Shown here piece after piece: positions 10,216 to 13,876 of a stretch of 13,876 nt of DNA. The notes beneath the pieces are model-generated. The model made no database searches. It saw only the letters and a list, made by a program, of their open reading frames with translations, and was not told the origin of the DNA. Numbering within the stretch: position 1 is the first letter of the stretch; each line of letters begins with the position of its first letter. The position numbers and the translations under genes are program-made. Origin of the DNA: Gloeopeniophorella convolvens (taxonomy: Eukaryota; Basidiomycota; Agaricomycetes; Russulales); contig WTXD01000275.1 of the NCBI GenBank assembly GCA_022496205.1, positions 1 to 13,876 on the forward strand, written 5' to 3'.

Positions 10216-10265
10216 GAATGAACGTTGACGCGATCTCCTCACAAGCTTGTCGCAAAACATACAAC

Positions 10266-10822
10266 ATGGTCAAGAAGATCGTTTTCACCGAGGAGGCCCT
10301 CCCCCCACTCCCCATCTACTGTAAACTGCCACGGTACCTTAACAGATCGAACGAATTCTAATCGATGAGATACAGCTCAGGCTGTTGTTTCTAACGGCAC
10401 CGTCTATGCCTCTGGAAACATCGGCATCGACAAGGACTTCAAGCTCGTGGGTGATCTCAAGGAGCAGACGGTGAGCCCAATGATCCTGCGTGTGTTGAAT
10501 CTGTAATGCTAAAGCGGATGGTAGCGCGCCGCGTTGACGAACCTTGGGAAGGTTCTCAAGGGGGCCGGCTCTGGCCTCGAGCATATTCTCAAGGTCAACA
10601 TCTTCTTGACTAACCTCCCCCGGGACTTTACAGCCATGAACGAAGTCTATGCTGAGGTTCGCGGATCTTGCCATCGTCAATACCTTTTGAATGGTGGCTG
10701 ATGTGCTTTGTCAGTTCTTCGAAAAGGGCAAGTTCCCCGCGAGGACATGCATCGGTGTTGCTGCCCTCCCTTTGAATGCAGATGTGGAAATCGAGGCGAT
10801 CGCTGAGGTTGCTGAGAACTGA
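10266..10822 (+). CDS. RidA/YjgF/UK114-family protein, complete, 129 residues
   Basis: RidA proteins hydrolyse reactive enamine/imine intermediates such as 2-aminoacrylate released by pyridoxal-phosphate enzymes, protecting other enzymes; yeast homologues are Hmf1 and Mmf1. Exons are 10266-10320, 10376-10470, 10525-10656 and 10715-10822; introns are 55, 54 and 58 bases with good splice sites and consistent phase. Motifs: YSQAVVSNGTVYASG near the N-terminus, GSGLEHILKVNIFLTN and MNEVYAEFF in the middle, and ARTCIGVAALP, whose Arg (residue 104) matches the essential arginine of the family active site, then DVEIEAIA. The length is the family norm. The N-terminus MVKKIVFTEEALPPLP resembles the cytosolic form, and I see no clear mitochondrial presequence. 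It sits head-to-head with argininosuccinate synthase behind a strong TATA box. Catalytic specificity cannot be told from sequence. Confidence 0.95.
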
Positions 10823-11123
10823 GTTGAAGGGAATAAACGAAAGCTTGAATGAGATCTGTACTTGGTGGTGCACGTGCAACACGACGACGCACGTGAGGCA
10901 AACAAGAGCGTGACTGGTGTGACCATTTGAAAGGGCCACGGGCGCTTCGAGCTTGGCAGTGGCACACTTGACAAGAACGTCGACCTGCCCAATTGTTCTC
11001 TTCCACTGATCACTCCCAGTGAGCTCCTTGCAGCCTGGTTCACCCCCTAGATGCTCAAGCATGCTTCGTCTGATCTCATCTAGCGCCCACTTTATCTACA
11101 ATTACAACGACTCGCTCTTGAAC
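10823..11123. other. Intergenic region between the RidA and RING genes
   Basis: About 300 bases hold the RidA 3' end and the RING gene promoter. Several minus-strand frames are open for about 110-145 codons here, partly opposite the last RidA exon, but they show no motifs and I treat them as chance. The plus-strand frame of RING exon 1 also extends upstream to an ATG at 11019. I prefer 11124 because the extra 35 residues are unlike the rest. Confidence 0.5.
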
Positions 11124-12960
11124 ATGGAATCATCTTCAACTGCTCGTCGGCGTGGACATCCCTCTCATGGGCGTGAGAATGCCCCTGCAGCTGCCGCTCG
11201 GCCGTTTCTTAAGAGCCGTGGTAAATCACGCGAACCGCCTCGCATCCCATCCGACGACGACGAACCCCCTGTGCCCAGGAATGACAGCCACCGAAGAAAG
11301 AAGAAACACGCGGCCGCCTTCCCAGACGCTGTTTCCGGCTTTGGTCCCCGCGCAGGACCATCTGCCGAAGCATCGGCCCCAGAGCGTCTGTCAAAAACCT
11401 CCAAACAAAAGTACAATCCTGTTACGCACACCGTTTGGGACGCACCATCAGCTATCCCCCGCATCACACAACGTAGCAAGAAGGAGATGCCACGCGATGC
11501 AAAACGCCCAGGGAAGGCGCCTAGTGTAATTGCGGTGTCTGACGACGAGGCAGAAATACAGACTGGCTACAATGGCTCTAATGCTAGTATGGAGATGAAT
11601 CGGTTGAAGAAGGAGCTGGAGGCGCTCAAGAAGGTATGCTCATCTCCACTTCCACACCTAGCGAGACTCATAGGTTGTGATCAGCAATCCCAAACGTCGC
11701 AAAAAACTCTCGAGAAGCAGGCAAAGGTAAGATGACTCGCTCTTGTGTTGTGCCCCTCTTTAACATTTTGATGAATATCAGGTCATCTCATCATTGAAGA
11801 GCGACTTGAGCTCAATGACCAAGGTGCGCTTCTTTACTGGCGACCACGCGATTTCTCTCTCTGACGCATCGTTCAATAGAAAATAGCGACAACGCATCCG
11901 AAATCAAGAGACTGAAAACTAAAACGAAGCAGTCGGACGAGGTAGGAAGCATTCGGACGTGTTGAGACGTTGCCTGACACGCGTTTAGCTCATCTCCAAC
12001 ATCGAAGGAGCTCTGCAGTGCCAAATCTGCATTGATACATTGACCAAGCCTTTTGCGTGAGCACATCTGGCGGTGTATCGTCGTCTTTCTCATTCAACTC
12101 GCTATAGTCTTTCTCCCTGCGGTCATGTACTCTGCCAAGGATGCCTCCAGGACTGGTTCCGCAATGCTCCAGTTACCCAGGACGACATGGACATCGATGA
12201 GCCTCTACCCCTTATTCTTCGCAAGAAAACGTGCCCATTCTGCCGCACCATTATTCGCACGCGACCGCTTCCGCTCTTCATTCTGAAGAACCTCCTGTCG
12301 ATTGTCAACAAGGAGAAATCACGTGACGAGGCTGGATCATCGCGGCCTTCCCCACCACCAGACCTCGATGACCCGTGGGCGGAGATCTTCCCTCCTCCAC
12401 GAGGTGACAGCGAATACGACGAAGATGACGAGGACGCAGAACTTTCGGACGACTACTGGGGTCCATATGATGATGACGATGACGAGGATGCTGGTCTCGA
12501 CGATGATGACGATGATGCCGGTCTCGGGATTACGACGACACCTCCGACGACGGGTACCAGGGTGAGTGGGTGCTGCCTGCCTGGGAGCCACCTGCCCACC
12601 GCGCGGGGCGTCACTCGACCCGAGCCCGCCATCGACATGCTCCTGCGCCGCGGCGCGACGCACGGCATGATCGACACGTACACCGTCGAGTACACGCACG
12701 ACCAGGGCGTCGCTGTGCTCGTCGACGGCTTGTGGCTCTACCTCGGCTGGAACCTCGATCTCTCGGATGACGACGAGGACGGCGAGCGCTTCATCGCGTG
12801 GTGCTTCGAGGACATGGAGTCGCGCCCCGACCGGTGGAGGTTCGGCGAGGATCACGCGCATCGGCTCGTGCGCGTAGATACCGTGCAGGAGTACGATTCG
12901 AGTGACTCGGAGAATTGGATCGGGGAAGACGGAGATGAAGACGAAGAAGACGATGCGTAG
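11124..12960 (+). CDS. Coiled-coil RING-finger protein with acidic C-terminal half, about 525 residues
   Basis: This is a likely E3 ubiquitin ligase, inferred from its RING domain. Exons: 11124-11633, 11685-11726, 11782-11823, 11880-11941, 11989-12056, 12108-12960. Order: a basic Ser/Pro-rich N-terminus; a coiled coil from MNRLKKELEALKK through LEKQAK, VISSLKSDLSSMTK and IKRLKTK; a C3HC4 RING with CQIC, CGHVLCQGC and CPFC (residues about 230-287, with a long spacer before the last pair); an Asp/Glu-rich stretch with a duplicated unit; and a C-terminal region (IDTYTVEYTHDQG, LWLYLGWNLDL). Three one-base problems exist. Exon 4 starts with four A where five keep the frame (11880-11883). In exon 6 the frame slips at GGG (12526-12528) and returns at GGGG (12605-12608), so the literal frame reads an unnatural stretch between them, although no stop arises. 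With these corrected all exon phases agree. The order coiled coil, RING, acidic tail is one I associate with uncharacterised basidiomycete RING proteins. Confidence 0.85.
12469..12525 (+). repeat. Imperfect tandem duplication coding an acidic unit
   Basis: Two adjacent units, 12469-12498 (30 bases) and 12499-12525 (27 bases), each encode a run of Asp/Glu ending in DAGL. They differ by one codon plus silent or conservative changes, which fits slippage in a GAY-rich tract inside the RING gene's last exon. Confidence 0.7.
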
Positions 12961-13347
12961 ACGCAGCAGCGCGACTGACCATAGACGGCTGCATCGATGA
13001 CATGAACGAGTACGATTCGGCTCTAACTTCCGGGACACCGCACTTCACATACCGGTTTGCCCTGTACTTTCCTGTATTTATTTTGCACATTGCTCGGCGG
13101 TCCCCGACTCCGGCATCATCACTCTGTTGTATTCGATTGAAATAATGATATTCGATTGGCTGCAAGAAACGCAGAAGGTGACTCGAGGAAATCAAGAGCG
13201 GCCCGTGCAGGTCTACAATATATGTTATGCGAATTGCTACAATGATGCGAGTGCAGGGCAAGTAAAAGCAACGACGAGCGACCAGAAACAGTCCGTCCGG
13301 CCGAGATGCGTAGAAAGTGTGCCGGCTGCGGCGGGCGCGCCAGCAGT
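12961..13347. other. Convergent intergenic region
   Basis: These 387 bases separate the stop codons of the RING gene (plus) and the membrane-protein gene (minus), and presumably hold both 3' untranslated regions. They are more A/T-rich than the flanking coding sequence. I see no gene, repeat or structured RNA. Confidence 0.6.
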
Positions 13348-13876
13348 CTAGTCAGCCCCGACTCCCTCCACGGCCTCTTCCACGCCAACAATGTCCGCGT
13401 CGGCGCGAGCCTTCCCCTTTCCTTCTCCCCTCCTCTCTCCCTCCTTGTCCTGCTCGTAGTTGCGCAGGCGCATCTCGACGAGGAACTCCGTGTCGCGGAT
13501 GGACTGCGACCAGCGCGCGAGCGCGGCCGAGCCCGTCATGCCGAGGCGGATGACGCCCGCCCCGGCGAATATGCTCGGGTATACGTGCATCACTGCGGGC
13601 GCCACCACCAGTGTCAGCGTGGAGTCCGCGAAGGTGGGAGACCCGGACTCACGAATGAAGCGGTGGTCCACCTGCGCGGGGACTGCGTTGCGCAGGAAGG
13701 AGATGACCGTCGGCGGGAGCGCGAGCATGCCGACCAATCCGAAGATCATCGGCGCGATAACCTCCATTGTCGCGCTCAGGGGCTCCGGGTTCGTCCATCC
13801 GTGGGCCTTAATCTGTGGTACATGGAAATGATCAGCGGACGTAGCGAGAGCTTGAGCCTAAACGCACATGGTTGAA
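13348..13876 (-). CDS. C-terminal part of a membrane protein, N-terminus beyond the window
   Basis: The last exon is 13812-13348 (155 codons including the stop). It is preceded by a 55-base intron (13813-13867; GTGCGT donor, CTGAT branch, CACAG acceptor) and nine bases of the previous exon coding FNH. The visible part reads FNH-IKAHGWTNPEPLSAT, then a hydrophobic segment likely to cross the membrane (MEVIAPMIFGLVGMLALPP), a polar loop, a second hydrophobic segment (TLTLVVAPAVMHVYPSIFAG), then RDTEFLVEMRLRNYE and a charged Lys/Glu/Gly-rich tail. The FLVEMRLRN end and two-helix layout remind me of fungal RING-CH (MARCH-like) membrane ubiquitin ligases, but no RING is in view, so that identity is a guess. 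It converges on the RING gene. Confidence 0.75.

Larger units (their letters stand above)
9699..10265. other. Divergent intergenic region between argininosuccinate synthase and RidA
   Basis: This 567-base region should carry both promoters. Two overlapping minus-strand frames stay open for over 100 codons (10131-9820 and 10162-9845). The first ends with a protein-like segment (VAVTVKLKREGANGSLWSL, then PIYPSANGPND and a stop at 9820) preceded by an acceptor-like TCGTTTCAG at 9967-9975. A small extra gene is therefore possible, but I could not find a start and donor that make a convincing model, and I recognise no family. An ATTGG (inverted CCAAT) lies at 10145-10149, about 117 bases before the RidA start. 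Confidence 0.4.

Noticed and set aside
12337..13038. A 233-codon minus-strand open frame with hydrophobic Ile/Val runs
   Set aside because: It is antisense to the Asp-rich RING tail; GAY repeats read backwards give Ile/Val, so the apparent membrane segments are an artefact.
13306..13875. A 189-codon plus-strand open frame
   Set aside because: It is antisense to the terminal membrane-protein exon, which has good splice sites and a natural protein sequence.
1..13876. Mobile elements, CRISPR arrays, tRNA or rRNA genes
   Set aside because: I saw no transposase or reverse-transcriptase motifs, no long terminal or inverted repeats, no regularly spaced repeats and no cloverleaf-like sequence by eye.

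Overview
The window looks like nuclear DNA of a filamentous basidiomycete, probably a mushroom-forming Agaricomycete. Genes are interrupted by many introns of about 45-62 bases with GT(A/G)NG donors, CTGAC/CTAAC-type branch sites and YAG acceptors. Spacing is compact, both strands are used, and the encoded proteins are eukaryotic and fungal (RTC4-like, F-box, Vps34, argininosuccinate synthase, RidA, RING). I see no virus, transposon, CRISPR array, rRNA or tRNA.

Layout, left to right. (1) 1-1662, minus: an RTC4-domain protein running off the left edge. (2) 1663-2399: a divergent intergenic region with traces of a possible small membrane-protein gene on the minus strand. (3) 2400-4305, plus: a six-exon F-box protein whose last intron appears to be a rare GC-AG intron. 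(4) 4500-7689, minus: a twelve-exon class III phosphatidylinositol 3-kinase (Vps34) with two apparent one-base losses in its exon 10. (5) 7989-9698, minus: a complete nine-exon argininosuccinate synthase. (6) 9699-10265: a divergent region with a Gcn4/CPC1-type TGACTC site near argininosuccinate synthase, a TATA box before the next gene, and an unresolved open reading frame. (7) 10266-10822, plus: a complete four-exon RidA/YjgF-family protein. (8) 11124-12960, plus: a coiled-coil RING-finger protein with a very acidic C-terminal half and three apparent one-base indels. (9) 13348-13876, minus: the last exons of a membrane protein running off the right edge.

Functionally this is mostly an ordinary stretch of fungal chromosome. 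The one pair with a plausible metabolic link is argininosuccinate synthase and RidA, which are divergently transcribed from a shared 567-base region and both belong to amino-acid metabolism. The F-box and RING proteins suggest ubiquitin-pathway roles, and Vps34 makes PI3P for endosomal sorting and autophagy.

The most notable anomaly is a set of single-base frame breaks, mostly in short homopolymers, in otherwise well-conserved genes (Vps34, the RING gene, perhaps the F-box gene and a small upstream ORF). The pattern fits assembly indels better than biology, but real inactivation of Vps34 cannot be excluded from sequence alone. I did not find a convincing new multi-gene system.
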